DNA from: Nemertoderma westbladi
Lineage: Eukaryota; Xenacoelomorpha; Nemertodermatida; Nemertodermatidae
Direction: 5' to 3'
Assembly (NCBI GenBank): GCA_032718475.1
Contig: JAUCBJ010000489.1
Coordinates: 1-53,390 of the forward strand
DNA length: 53,390 nucleotides
The translations under genes and the position numbers were made by a program. The notes beneath the pieces are model-generated. The model worked only from the letters and a program-made list of their open reading frames with translations. It was not told the DNA's origin and did no database searches. Positions 11,040-21,625 of the stretch are shown here, piece after piece. Every line of letters starts with the position of its first letter. Position 1 is the first letter of the stretch.

Positions 11040-11850
11040 TATAATGAGTTTATATTTAGGCGAGCGGGCGTCGCTGCCTACCCTTCTCTGCCCCCGGACA
11101 GTGCGAGATCCTCAGCGCTGGTGTACTTTCGCCGATGTGCCTATCGCCAACGTCGTAGCTGCACAACGACTACAACAACCAGCACGAGTCACTCCACCGT
11201 CCGTCCCAAAGGCTTAGATATACTTCAGGTTCTTACTGGAGAGTTAGGGCTACTTTCACAATTGCGACTCGCTACTGTAAACACACCTTAGTAGTAACAT
11301 TCACCTACAAACGCACAAATTCCACGTGACTGTCACAAATGGTACACATTCTATCACACATTCGGGTCATTTGTCCGTTAGTCAGGTGCTTTCCAGAATG
11401 TCACGGTGTTATTATGTATCCTTGGATACTAGCGGTGTGCTATTTATTCCGTATGCTATTCAATGAGCAAGCTTTTTATTGTTCTGTTAACTCACTTCTA
11501 ATTCTAGCGTGGTTGTTGCCATGGTGACATTATGGAAAGCTAGCGGTAGAATTAGGGTAATTCCCATGCATACAGATCTGGGATGCTATTTAATAGTAAG
11601 TCTTTAATGGTCAATATCATCTTTATATATGATTTTATGAATTTTATCGGCTATTGACTCTATATTGGAGATTCTCGCACACTAATACACTTAATAGAGT
11701 GAATCTCCGCTCCCATGATCTATTAATTAATGGAAATTTGGGAATGTTATAAATTGTATAAAAATGACAATTTATTAAATTCATTGAAATATATGAATTT
11801 AAATTTATTCCCATAAATTTTATTATTTAATGTTAAATAGACACAATTTT
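11040..11850. other. Non-coding; GC-richer block upstream of the broken gene
   Basis: Bases 11055-11230 are clearly more GC-rich than the surroundings and lie directly upstream of the reverse-strand ATG at 11014. A promoter or 5' leader is possible, but no motif decides it. The remainder is AT-rich with no gene seen. Confidence 0.3.
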
Positions 11851-12110
11851 ATTCCAGAACGTGTCTGGGGACTGGGATCCTTGATTCTAGGAATTTTGTC
11901 TTTTTAAGAGTATCGGTAAGTGCTACGATATCTTAATCGACTAGAATTTTAAAGGATCTGAAATTTGACAGATTTTATAAATATTAATGGTTAATATTTA
12001 AGATGGGCACCAGTTTATTCCAGAACTTGTCTGGGGACGTTAACCACTGATTCTAGAATTTGTCTTTCAAGTATATCGGTGGGTGCCGCGATATCTTAAT
12101 CGACTAGAAT
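11849..12110. repeat. Direct repeat, two copies offset by 166 bp
   Basis: The block attccagaac.tgtctgggga...ttgattctag...ttgtcttt...tatcggt...gctacgatatc (about 100 bp) occurs at 11849-11948 and 12015-12110. Each copy ends cgatatcttaatcgactagaatt. No function is evident. 12111-13127 has no gene I can support. Confidence 0.75.
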
Positions 12111-13127
12111 TACAGATGGTCAAAGGGTTTAACAGATTTATTTGCGTTGTACGCTACTGTTAAAGGGACATCACGCTACTATATGTATTATTTAATATAC
12201 GGTATGAGAGCAATATCGCACGAAGCAATGTCAGTGTGAAGAGGCAAGTCGTTTCCAAGGTCTACCCAGAGCTTGGTTTAGCCGAGACACGAGGATCTGA
12301 ACTTTGCATTCCTAATACTCTGCTTACCAATAATACTTGAATATAGTAGGAGCTTTATTGTACTTTAATAAGTACGGATATTTCATCTTACTGTAGTTAC
12401 GTATTTATAATATGATACGGACAGTAAGGAAAGAGAAAAAGAATTATTTCTCGCCGTCGCACTAAATATATAATATATAAGTAATTAAGTAATAAACACT
12501 AATTGTAAAAGCCTTTGCTGAATTGCCCCGTTATTTTTATTATCTTTTACATTAAAATACTCTGTAGTTGATTTAATAAGTGTAAGAGACCGTATTATTG
12601 CTGTATCGGTGTTTTTAGAGGATCTAAGACCTATTTCCTCCGTATGTGTACTGTGAAAGGCATATTTTATGATTCTATGGCAATTCGTGACGCAAAAGGG
12701 TGATAGCTACTCTTGAACAGTAGTTACTATGACTACGGTTAACAGCTGACATTCATACGTGTTGATTTCCTTTGTTCTACGGCGTCTCTCAGTTCAGTCA
12801 GCCAATGAGAGCGTTTTTGTGGCTCCTTGTACAGAAAATTTCCGAGAAATGACGCAATGCCTATGTGCAGTGTTTACATTCAGTCTTGAGCCAAAGAAAG
12901 AACGGCTTGGAAGTATTTTGTGCTTTACTGTTTTTTAGTCGTACACTAGTAGGTTTAATTATAAAGGGCATATATCCTTTAACATACCTAACGACTACCT
13001 GACTCATGGAATCACTGCTGACTGATCATACATGCTGACTGCTGAAACATTGCAAACTCATAACAATCAGTGTTTTCATTGTTGTTTTATACTGCTATTT
13101 ACTGTCAGTTCTTCATAATATGGTTGA

Positions 13128-13754
13128 TGAATTATTATATTTGGAATAACGATAAACAACCCCGAAACCCAATATTCTTGATATACCGAAGGTAAGAGAG
13201 AAGGGTTACAGATAAACGATTGTGACTTATGTTAAAGTGGTTTGAAGTGAATCTAATGTTATTTGATAGACCCTACATGAGTCAGTCTGTGTTCCTTTTA
13301 TATGTGACTAAAATCAGTGAAGATTGGCAGATTAGTGTGCAGTATTGTGCAGCATTGTGTATGAGTGAGTCTGTTAAAGAAGCAATTCCTAAAGAATGCG
13401 CCATATATGTGAATTATAATTAAGCCATATCGTTGTGAGTAGTTTAAGTCATAACTCTGTTTATATAGATAAAGCGCCACGTCCTAAAGGAACTGTTAAT
13501 ATTACCGAAGGTGAATAATATTGTCAGAGATTATATAATACTGTCAGTCGAATAATACATTAGGCTTACATAGCAATAAAATTAAACCGTCGAACCCAAT
13601 CTCCCGGGAATCTCCAACGGGTGAATGGTCGCGCACGGATTGGTTTCGACTAGTGTAGTGAATCAAATACTTGTCATAGACTAAAAACTGATTTAATATC
13701 TAGAAGACATCTTAATTTGGTGGGTTAAACTGCCAAAGGTCTGAAAGCGCGAAC
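13128..13754 (-). repeat. Right arm of the long inverted repeat
   Basis: This is the inverted partner of 6833-7470. The outermost match is ctgccaaaggtctgaaagcgcgaac at 13730-13754. Short frames inside it are not credible genes. Confidence 0.75.
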
Positions 13755-14040
13755 ATTAAAGGATATAGCTTCTTTATTGCAGTAAGCAATAAAGTCGAAA
13801 GTACCGGTCGACCGGTAACCAGTAGGCCTGACTGCCTGATCATCCGGACCGGTACCTACTTCCGTATAAGTACACTAGTATTATTCGATTTGATTGTTGT
13901 ATACCGGTAGGCTGTTTAAGAGATTAGGGACTGTACACCCCTTGTTTCTTTTGGAGCTTACTTATTTCTGTCAGTTTTATTTGTTTGTAGGCCAGTATTG
14001 AACAGAAGGCGTGTAAACCTGATCAGATTGGACAGACAAT

Positions 14041-14616
14041 TTGTAGGCTGAGCTGTTGTCTGATTGCTGTTAGGTCCGAACGAATTGCAGTGTGTGTAGA
14101 GCACTTGTCCGATTAAGTACGATTAGGCAGTAGGGGCAGCGAACGCTGTAAGGTAATCCCCCAACTAAAGAATAAGTCGCACTACTGGGTTAGAGCGCAT
14201 ACTCCCTAATCATTTCGGAGTCTGCATGTCCTGTGGTTTATTTAGGCTTGAGAGTAGTCTGCCATCGTTTAGTCTGTACTTTGTTTGTGTAAGTCTGTAC
14301 GGGTAGCGTATAATTTTATTTAAATAATTTGTAGGCTGGATAGTTGTCTGGCTGTTATTAAGTCTGAACGGATTGCCGCGTGTGTAGATCATCTGTCCGA
14401 TTAAGTACGATTAGGCAGTAGGGGCAGCGAATGCGGTAAGGTAAACCCCCAACTAAAGAATAAGTCGCACTACTGGGTTAGAGCGCATACTCCCTAATCA
14501 TTTCGGAGTCTGCATATACCGTAGTTTGTTTAGGCTTGATAGTAGTCTGTCAGTGTTCGGTCTGTATTTTGTTTGAGTAGTTTGTACGCGTAGCGTAATA
14601 TTTATTATTCAGAGTT
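14041..14616 (+). repeat. 288-bp tandem repeat, two copies
   Basis: The unit from 14041 returns at 14329. The best-conserved part runs from tccgattaagtacgattagg through aaagaataagtcgcactact to catttcggagtctgcat. It lies 5' of the gag ORF and could be part of a BEL/Pao LTR or leader. I could not locate LTR ends or a primer-binding site. 14617-15530 shows no gene. Confidence 0.75.
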
Positions 14617-15532
14617 TATGCGATTATCCGCAACATTCATTCCCCAAGTTTGTTCCTACAGTAATTGTGTTTGTTATACATACCGCTATAGTTAAATTAA
14701 CCCCGGTACTACACGGGCTGCTCGGCGTAGGTAAAGACTGGTGATTTTGTGCATCGGTCACTCCAGCAGATGCCGTGGTTCTTTTAGCTGTTCAAGTATA
14801 TTTAACTACTGATTATCTGTTGTACAAGTACTCGTACCTAATTTAGGGTTTAGTGTACAGTACTTTCCGAAGTAATTATTGTAGGCATTATATTTGTGTT
14901 GTAAAGTGGTTGATAGGCACATTCGATTAGCTCTATTAACTTCTAGGTAGGAACACTCCGTGATACATAACGTAGAACCTATAGCGATACGGCTATAGGT
15001 CGTCAGGCGGTGGTATTTTCCTATCTAGACAACGCAGTGTATTTACTACTACTTATTATTTCAAATACCGTAGTACTCTGTCCGTTGTAATAACCGGTTA
15101 TCTAACCCTTTGTTAGGCTGGTTTGTAGACTTCTTGTAAAATTACCCTAAAAATTCGTATTTGGTTTTTGTAAATTTTTGTGTTTATTTAGAGATTGTAA
15201 TCTCACCCGAATTGTACGTAATTTGTAGTATTAAGTAACTTAGGTAAATTAGAATTATTTGTTTTAGTGTCCTGTACGTAACACTTCACTGAAAGCGCAC
15301 CGCTTTGTGTAGTGATTACTCCCCAGAAATAATAACATTTATTTCAAACATTGACAAAACCCACTAAAACGGGTATATATATTATAAATCAAATCTAACG
15401 ATTTATAAATCGTAGGCCTACCATACAACCATTAGGTCTCAATATCAGTTGGATTACTGCTCAAATAACGGTAATAAAGTAAGTAAGTAACCAAGTAACC
15501 CTAAAATACAGAAATTCAATTATTTATAATAA

Positions 15533-15800
15533 TTGATATACCGGTATTTACGATAGGCCTATTATCTTTATTTCTATAAATATTAGGCTGAAATTATACC
15601 GGTACTTGTAATTAATTCTAGTCCAGAATTATATATACTATAAATTGTAAGCTGTATACCGGTATTCCGATAGGCCTATTATATATTTATATATATTTGT
15701 GCTAAAATTATACCGGTATTCTGTGATAAACCTAGTCTGTAATAATACTTATATAGTTATATATACTATAAGTATACCGGTATTCTAATATATTATATAT
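15533..15800. repeat. Degenerate repeats with TACCGGTA palindromes
   Basis: Blocks of about 115 bp share ataccggtatt and aggcctattat(at)n. The palindrome TACCGGTA occurs at least five times here, mixed with long AT runs. The sequence ends about 120 bp before the gag start codon. Confidence 0.6.
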
Positions 15801-15922
15801 ATATCACGCTACACTGAGTAGCAGTAACGGTAATTAATTACTAGGCTAGCAGTTCATACTGAGTTACTAGACTTGCTTAGACTGTAATATAGCAGTAGGC
15901 ATTCAACTGTACATACCTAGTC

Positions 15923-18900
15923 ATGTCTGATACTAAGCAGAACCTGTCAGACAGTTTATTAGATGTAACTATCTGCGACTCAGATAGAGACGTACAACTG
16001 TCTGGTCGTAAATCCAGTTCACCTCCCACTGTGAGGAAGGTCATCCCTCCAGTAGTAATAACAGAACCTAGGCTGGTCCAACATCGTAGGTCTATCATAG
16101 GCACCCGAGCTCAGGTCAAGCGGGACCAACAAGCGGCGGAACAGCAACAACCCGCTAGTCAAGAACTCATTCCTCAGCGGCCCAGCAGCTCCAGTAGTGA
16201 GGATACTGTAGAGCTGACACCCGAGAGCGGAGCAGAGATGACGGATGCGGTTTATACGGATCCCCTTCTCATCCTTCCTGCAGCCGTGCTCGCGGGGTTA
16301 TTGATCGCGGTGGAAGAACACCAGATCGATTGGGCGAGAAGTCAATGGTCAACTAGAGATAGCTACGCGGGCTACACTAGTGAAGAACTGAAGTCTATTG
16401 TCGAGTCGCAATGGAACTTCCCCGGACCCGGACTCCCGTTTGATTTATCAGAAGCTGCCTGGGAAGACATACACCGGATGGGAGTAGCCAAGGAAACCAT
16501 CGATCCAGCTGTGTGGAAGAGGTCCGCAGCCGGATACGCACAGGGATTCTTCAGCTCTATGGAGCGAATAGAAAAGCAACTTTTTCAACAACCTCAAGGA
16601 CCTCAAGAGCAGGGATCGCTGCTTTATCAAGTTAGAGAAAGAGTTCTGCGGATTAGGCTAATCTTATCCGCCTTTGAGGAGGCTTCTAAAAGAAGGCAAG
16701 ACACGTCGTTGCAAGTTGCCGTAAAGACTTGGTTTCAACGGGTGAGTCGCCAGGTTCAAGGAGCAGCTCAGTGGAAGGCTCAGTTGGAGGAGCGCTCAAC
16801 CCATGGAGAATCAACAGACGCTACTTTTTCCCAAGTGGAAAGTGAAGCGACGGCAGAGAAACCGCATAAGAAGGATGCCATTGATATCTATCTGTCAGAC
16901 TATCAGCGTTTTGTGGGAGATGAAGAGTTGAGGAGAAGGCTAGAGGGACTTAGCCCTAATAGCGAAGGAGCCAAACTTGTGTTAGATGCGATTGATGTGG
17001 ATAGGTTAGCGGCGAACCAAGCTAAATTCGATGAACAACTCCGCATCGCTAGAGAAAGGGAAGAACAAGTAAGGAAAAAGCGTATAGAAGACAGAAAGAT
17101 AGCAGCAGTGGCAGAGGCAGAAAGAAAAGCGGCAGCGGCAGAGGCAAAAGCGGCAGCGGCAGAGGCAAAAGCGGCAGCAGTGGCGGAAGCAGAACGAAAA
17201 GCGGCAGCGGCAGAGGCAAAAGCGGCAGCAGCAGAGGCAAAAGCGGCAGCAGTGGCGGAAGTAGAACGAAAAGCGGCTGAAGAGATCATCCAACTGGAGT
17301 TGGAAAATCTTCAAGAGAAGCAAGACGACTTCAGTAAACAGTTAGCAGCTAGTAATATGCAGATGATGAGTCGATCTACTCCCAAAAGACAAGGGTATAC
17401 CTCATCTGAGGAAGGCGATACCACCGACACTGAAGGCGGAAGAAATCGATCTCGCCTAAGCAGACGTAAAAGAACATTCCACCGGCAGAAATTGCCTGAT
17501 TTGCCTCCAGCTGTTAGAAGGCAACTAAATAACACCAACTTAGGTAGTACAGAGCCCACAGACCAAATAATTACCATAGAAAGACTCCCTACTATAGTAG
17601 ATGAGCCTGAAATAATTAGGCCTGTTCTTGAAATCACCCCTTCGGTGATAGACACACCTGTGCTCCCTGAAGCTACTTCTAAATTCCCTCTGCATAGCAC
17701 TAAGCTACCTGTGCCCAGTAGAACTGCCCAGGCGACAGTTCAGGTCCTGGACCCCGAGCGAAATATTCATAATTTATCGCCCGTTGTCCCTCGTCCGCCC
17801 GCTACAACGTTGGCGACTCCCGCTTCGGCGGTCGAATGGGTGGACAGGGGACGGCGGGGGATGGATATCCTGCTCGGGCAGATGCAGGAGACTGTCCAGC
17901 AATTCAAGGGCACAGTAAGGGAAAGTAGGCTAGAGTTGCAAGAAGTGCAGCAAAGTATCGCGCTAGAACGCGATAAATTAGTAAATACCCAAAAGGGTAT
18001 ACCACCACCCTCTGTAACAATGTGTCAACCTGTTAGGTCTGAAGTATTGCATGCGCAAGGTGTGGAGCCTACACGCATTTATACTGCTAGCGAAGTAGAA
18101 ACTCCTATAGTGAACCCTATTAAGGGTAATTATAGACCTGTTTGTAAGGATATTCCCTATGGAACTGATCATAATCCGAGGAATTTATATACCGATAACT
18201 CGATATTAAATAGCACAATGGCCCAAGAAAGTTTTACGCGTCAAATGGCTAGAACCGAAGCCCGGCAAGCGGTAAAGGTTGGAGAGATCGTCAAGTTCAA
18301 TGGAGATGAGATGAAATGGTTACCTTTTAATGAATATTACAAAGATAACATACAGAACTCTGTACTATCTAATGGAGAAAAACTTAGATACCTCATCGAG
18401 TGCTTGGAAGGATCTCCCAAGTTAATGGCGTTAAGGTTTATTGGACATCCAGACGGATTAAGACAAGTTTGGGATACACTAAACATCAGGTATGGTAATA
18501 GGAATAACATAGCTGGGTATTTGTATGCAAAGTTGGTAGCGCCCCGAAAGTTTATTAGCAGCGGGATTATAGAGTTTTCCGATGAAATTCAGGAGATCTG
18601 CAGACAATTAGATTGGCTAGGTAAGTCTCATGAGTATCAGAGTGCTATGGTTATTAGAGCAGTGGCTTCTACTTTACCGAAGGGTGGAGTAGGTACACGC
18701 TGGGATAAGAAAGTGTTATATATGATGGAACAACAACAACGAGACCCTACCATGGCTGATCTCATGTCATTCTTAGATGGAGAAGTGAAATTACAGCTCC
18801 TAAGACAGTCCAGAGAGAAGACACTGGAAAACAAGGTAAGTGAGAAACCCGTTTCTAGGAGAAGGGTAACACCAGTATGTTATACCGACGACGGTGAAAG

Positions 18901-19684
18901 CCAAACTTCTCAAGGAGAGGACAGCGGGAAAGACACTGACAGATCTTATGTCAATAAAATGCCTAAAGATCAGGTAAGTAAATCCAAGTCTCGACCCAAT
19001 GACAGAAGGGAACCGGTACAAAAAACCCCTCCTACGTCTCCTAAAAGAATTCAGGTGAGAAAGCCCGAGGAAAGAACAAGTGTGCACCACACAGCACATG
19101 TTAAAGTAAGTAACATCAAGCCCAAATGTGTGCTGTGCGACGGGCCCCACCGTTTAAATGCGTGTGATAAATTCCTGAGGAAATCACTAAAGGATAGACG
19201 TGAAGTCATGTGGGATAAGAGGTTGTGTTATAATTGCCTCAGACGAGGACACCAACGGCGAACCTGTAACTCCGACGCAAGGTGTGCAAAGTGCGGCGCA
19301 AAACATCATATCTTGTTGCACACGGAATTCGAACGAAACAGCCCGAGTCAGGTAAGTGAGTCCGAACTACATGTCCAATTCAGTGATGTGAATGACACTG
19401 ATCAATCTGAGATGGAAGGATTCTATACGGACGAGTTCTCCGACCAAAACGAATCCTGTTACCTAATAAACACCACCGCAGTGTATCGAACACTCGTGTA
19501 TGAGAAAGACACAGACAGCGACCTTACCTTAACTACTTCCGATCAACAACCATCTTGGAAAGCGCCAACTTCCAATATAGGAATCCGAGAATTTCCTGTA
19601 GTCCAGTTACGGGTCCACGGACCTCAGAAGAGCTATATAGTGAACGCCCTCCTGGACTCCGGTAGCACAGGACTGCTCATTTAA
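15923..19684 (+). CDS. BEL/Pao-type Gag with abortive protease start
   Basis: A 1253-codon ATG-initiated ORF encodes the structural polyprotein of a BEL/Pao LTR retrotransposon, which would package element RNA in cytoplasmic particles. The N-terminal 390 residues are polar. Residues about 393-452 are an alanine-rich helix built from two copies of a 24-residue repeat (AEAERKAAAAEAKAAAAEAK...). From about 775 to 950 comes the retrotransposon capsid-like region seen in BEL/Pao Gag (KFNGDEMKWLPFNEYYKD...). Three zinc-knuckle-like clusters follow near 1067-1134: CVLCDGPHRLNAC, CYNCLRRGHQRRTC and CAKCGAKHH. The frame then enters an aspartic protease (NALLDSGSTG) and stops three codons later at 19684. 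No protease body, RT, RNase H or integrase follows. The long intact frame suggests recent insertion or constraint. The N-terminal extension before the capsid region is unusually long. Confidence 0.85.
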   Translation: MSDTKQNLSDSLLDVTICDSDRDVQLSGRKSSSPPTVRKVIPPVVITEPRLVQHRRSIIGTRAQVKRDQQAAEQQQPASQELIPQRPSSSSSEDTVELTPESGAEMTDAVYTDPLLILPAAVLAGLLIAVEEHQIDWARSQWSTRDSYAGYTSEELKSIVESQWNFPGPGLPFDLSEAAWEDIHRMGVAKETIDPAVWKRSAAGYAQGFFSSMERIEKQLFQQPQGPQEQGSLLYQVRERVLRIRLILSAFEEASKRRQDTSLQVAVKTWFQRVSRQVQGAAQWKAQLEERSTHGESTDATFSQVESEATAEKPHKKDAIDIYLSDYQRFVGDEELRRRLEGLSPNSEGAKLVLDAIDVDRLAANQAKFDEQLRIAREREEQVRKKRIEDRKIAAVAEAERKAAAAEAKAAAAEAKAAAVAEAERKAAAAEAKAAAAEAKAAAVAEVERKAAEEIIQLELENLQEKQDDFSKQLAASNMQMMSRSTPKRQGYTSSEEGDTTDTEGGRNRSRLSRRKRTFHRQKLPDLPPAVRRQLNNTNLGSTEPTDQIITIERLPTIVDEPEIIRPVLEITPSVIDTPVLPEATSKFPLHSTKLPVPSRTAQATVQVLDPERNIHNLSPVVPRPPATTLATPASAVEWVDRGRRGMDILLGQMQETVQQFKGTVRESRLELQEVQQSIALERDKLVNTQKGIPPPSVTMCQPVRSEVLHAQGVEPTRIYTASEVETPIVNPIKGNYRPVCKDIPYGTDHNPRNLYTDNSILNSTMAQESFTRQMARTEARQAVKVGEIVKFNGDEMKWLPFNEYYKDNIQNSVLSNGEKLRYLIECLEGSPKLMALRFIGHPDGLRQVWDTLNIRYGNRNNIAGYLYAKLVAPRKFISSGIIEFSDEIQEICRQLDWLGKSHEYQSAMVIRAVASTLPKGGVGTRWDKKVLYMMEQQQRDPTMADLMSFLDGEVKLQLLRQSREKTLENKVSEKPVSRRRVTPVCYTDDGESQTSQGEDSGKDTDRSYVNKMPKDQVSKSKSRPNDRREPVQKTPPTSPKRIQVRKPEERTSVHHTAHVKVSNIKPKCVLCDGPHRLNACDKFLRKSLKDRREVMWDKRLCYNCLRRGHQRRTCNSDARCAKCGAKHHILLHTEFERNSPSQVSESELHVQFSDVNDTDQSEMEGFYTDEFSDQNESCYLINTTAVYRTLVYEKDTDSDLTLTTSDQQPSWKAPTSNIGIREFPVVQLRVHGPQKSYIVNALLDSGSTGLLI
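16903..17289. repeat. 72-bp tandem repeat inside gag (Ala-rich helix)
   Basis: Within this interval, 17100-17275 consists of two near-copies of a 72-bp unit rich in gcagcggcagaggcaaaagc. They encode 24-residue heptad-like segments. The antisense frame is also open, but only because the repeat lacks stops. The repeat length is a multiple of three, so copy-number changes keep the frame. Confidence 0.75.
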
Positions 19685-19892
19685 CTATTGCCGGTATAAA
19701 ATTCATTATTGTATTATACAACAGGCTAATTGTATAATCATTACTTTTATTTTAAAAGATTAATATTAAAATATTTTAATGCTAATATATTTAGTTTATA
19801 ACGAAAATTTAAATGGTTTAAAAAATTGATCTGGGGGTATCATAGTTTTAGCAGCTTAGCCCCCTCCGAAAAAAAATTCCTGGATCCGCGCC
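19685..19892. other. AT-rich junction after gag; transposon-end-like scrap
   Basis: Sequence identity with a retroelement stops right after the gag stop codon. The segment 19828-19892 (ctgggggtatcat... cctggatccgcgcctg) resembles a dispersed invertebrate repeat end. I see no pol sequence. Confidence 0.35.
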
Positions 19893-20870
19893 TGTGTGCA
19901 GGCATGGGGAGAGTTCTATAAATTTTAATTTGCTGCAATTTGGTCAACGGATGTAATTGAAGTTTCCTCGTTAAGCAAGATACTAAATTTTATGGTAGCT
20001 AGTGTTTTATGTAGGTTTAGCTAGTAATTTCAACACTTGTACCGATATCATACTTCCTTCTATAAATATTTTATAGTAGCTAGTTCTTATTTCTATTTGT
20101 ATAGAAAACGTTCCAGAATATGTTAGCTATTCATTTTTAAAACAAATTATGTTCTAGAACAAATATTTTTTGTTCTAGAGCATTTTTTAGAAAAATCTGG
20201 ATTCGATTTAAAACGCATGGAATCGTTCTAAAACGTGTTTAAATTCAATAAAAAAAAAATTTTCAAAATTTTTTTTCAATTAAATTTCTTCACAATATTT
20301 TTTTTCATAATTTTTTTTATTCAATCTTAAACGTTTTAAATATAATCCAGATTTTTTTCTAAAAAATGTTCTAGAACAAAAAATATTTATTCTAGAACAT
20401 AATTTTTTTTAAAAATGAATAACTAACATATTCTGGAACATTTTCTATACAAATAGAAATAAGAACTAGCTACTACAAAATATTTATAGAAGGAAGTAGG
20501 ATATCGGAACCAGTGTTGAAATTACTAGCTAAACCTACCTAAAACACTAGCTACCATAAAATTTTGTATCTTGCTTAAGGCCATGATACACCACAGGAGC
20601 GGCGAGCGGCGAGCGGCAGCGGCGAGCGGCCGCGGCAAGCGGTCACTTTTTAAAAATAGAACACATTATTTTCTATGGGTGATGATACACCACAAATGGC
20701 TGCTGCCGCTCGCCGCTCCTATAGTGTATCATACTTAAAGTCGCCGCCCGCCGCTGCCGCCCGCCGCTGCCGCTCGCCGCTCCTGTGGTGTATCATGGCC
20801 TTTAAATTAAGACCGTTGACCAAATTGCAACAAATGAAAATTTTTAGAACTCTCCGCATGCCTGCACACA
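19893..20870. mobile_element. Fold-back element, arms of about 355 bp
   Basis: The left arm (19893 to about 20250) and right arm (about 20310 to 20870) are inverted copies. They start tgtgtgcaggcatg and end catgcctgcacaca, with agtagctagttctta, attccagaatatgtta-like and ttctagaacaaa blocks matched in between. The loop is only about 60 bp of A/T. The right arm is interrupted by a separate MITE at 20579-20801. Without it the element is about 750 bp, almost wholly palindromic, with no coding capacity. Confidence 0.85.
20579..20801. mobile_element. MITE nested in the fold-back element, TTAA duplication
   Basis: The ends ggccatgatacaccacagga and tcctgtggtgtatcatggcc are exact inverted repeats continuing into GC-rich ggcgagcggc / gccgctcgcc. 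TTAA flanks it at 20575-20578 and 20802-20805. The left fold-back arm has the uninterrupted site (cgttaagcaag). A second, inner pair (gatacaccaca at about 20685 and gtgtatcat at about 20722) suggests an internal duplication or self-insertion. A TTAA target fits piggyBac-type mobilisation, but this is inference. Confidence 0.75.
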
Positions 20871-21048
20871 TACAGTACAGCAGTAAGCTACCGGTTATAA
20901 TCCAGCCTCCATAAATTATGAAGGCTGCACGCTTGCAAGGCCTTAATCCAGTACGCTATGATTAGCTAACACTACACGATGAGAAAATGACCTATATCTT
21001 GAGTGCCATTATAGCACTCAGAATTTGATTTAGGGTACCTCATTCAGT

Positions 21049-21115
21049 GTTGGCCGAGTGGTTAAGAATATGTTCCAATCGTACACACTGTGGCAGTGAT
21101 TCTTTTGCACGTTTT
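21049..21115 (+). other. tRNA-like box A fragment
   Basis: The string gttggccgagtggttaag matches the D-arm/box A of Ser/Leu-type tRNAs. No acceptor pairing or box B follows. It is probably the head of a decayed tRNA-derived SINE. Confidence 0.25.
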
Positions 21116-21419
21116 TAATTAATTCTTGAAAAATAAGTAATAAGTTGGCCTATCATTGCTAAAATTAAACCAAAGTTGGTACGTATGCTAGTTGCAGTCC
21201 GTCAAAGGTTTAGGGAGAATCTGAAGTTTAGTCAAAAGTGAGACAGTCTGTCAGTCGGTACCGGTAGTTTCAGACTTTTGATTAAAACCGAAATAAGTCA
21301 GTCAATCATTTATGAAATATTTCAATATATGCTTCTCCATAAGCTGAATCATACTGGTTCATTCTCGATGAAGGCACTGGTATCTAAATATCTAAATTAT
21401 GCAGAATTTAAGAGAAGTG

Positions 21420-21625
21420 ACGTACACACAACGAGAGCTTTACATCATACTAAAGTGTATGATAGGCCTACACACAGTCTTACAGCACGGCAAGTGTACG
21501 GTGCACACAGACTTACATACAGGACGTAATGTGTACGGTGTACAGTCTTACAGTACAGCACGGAAAGTATACGGTACGCATCGCATAGTCTTACAGCCCA
21601 TACAGTACGCAGTCTTACTGCACCG
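21420..21625. repeat. Degenerate repeats of cagtcttacag / gtgtacggt
   Basis: Units of about 50 bp with acagtcttacagcacgg and aagtgtacggt recur four to five times with drift. The frames across it are repeat artefacts. 21626-22255 contains no gene I can support. Confidence 0.5.

Larger units (their letters stand above)
6833..13754. mobile_element. 6.9-kb structure bounded by long inverted repeats, family unknown
   Basis: The left arm at about 6833-7470 reappears inverted at about 13128-13754. The outer ends match well: gttcgcgcttt..agacctttggcag against ctgccaaaggtct..aaagcgcgaac. The arms then diverge with small indels over about 630 bp, so they are older than the MULE TIRs next door. The interior holds a 315-bp satellite, a perfect 27-bp inverted repeat, a broken reverse-strand gene (9492-11014) and direct repeats. 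No transposase, integrase or polymerase is recognisable, and no target-site duplication is evident. It could be a transposon with long TIRs, or two inverted copies of one repeat around unrelated DNA. Confidence 0.55.

Noticed and set aside
6833-13754. Polinton/Maverick element
   Set aside because: Long TIRs fit, but the size is less than half and no polymerase B, integrase, ATPase or capsid sequence is seen.
13755-15922. 5' LTR of the BEL/Pao element
   Set aside because: An LTR is expected here, but I found no TG...CA borders, primer-binding site or matching downstream copy.
16903-17289. Antisense Ala/Ser-rich frame
   Set aside because: It is the shadow of the Ala-rich repeat in the gag ORF.
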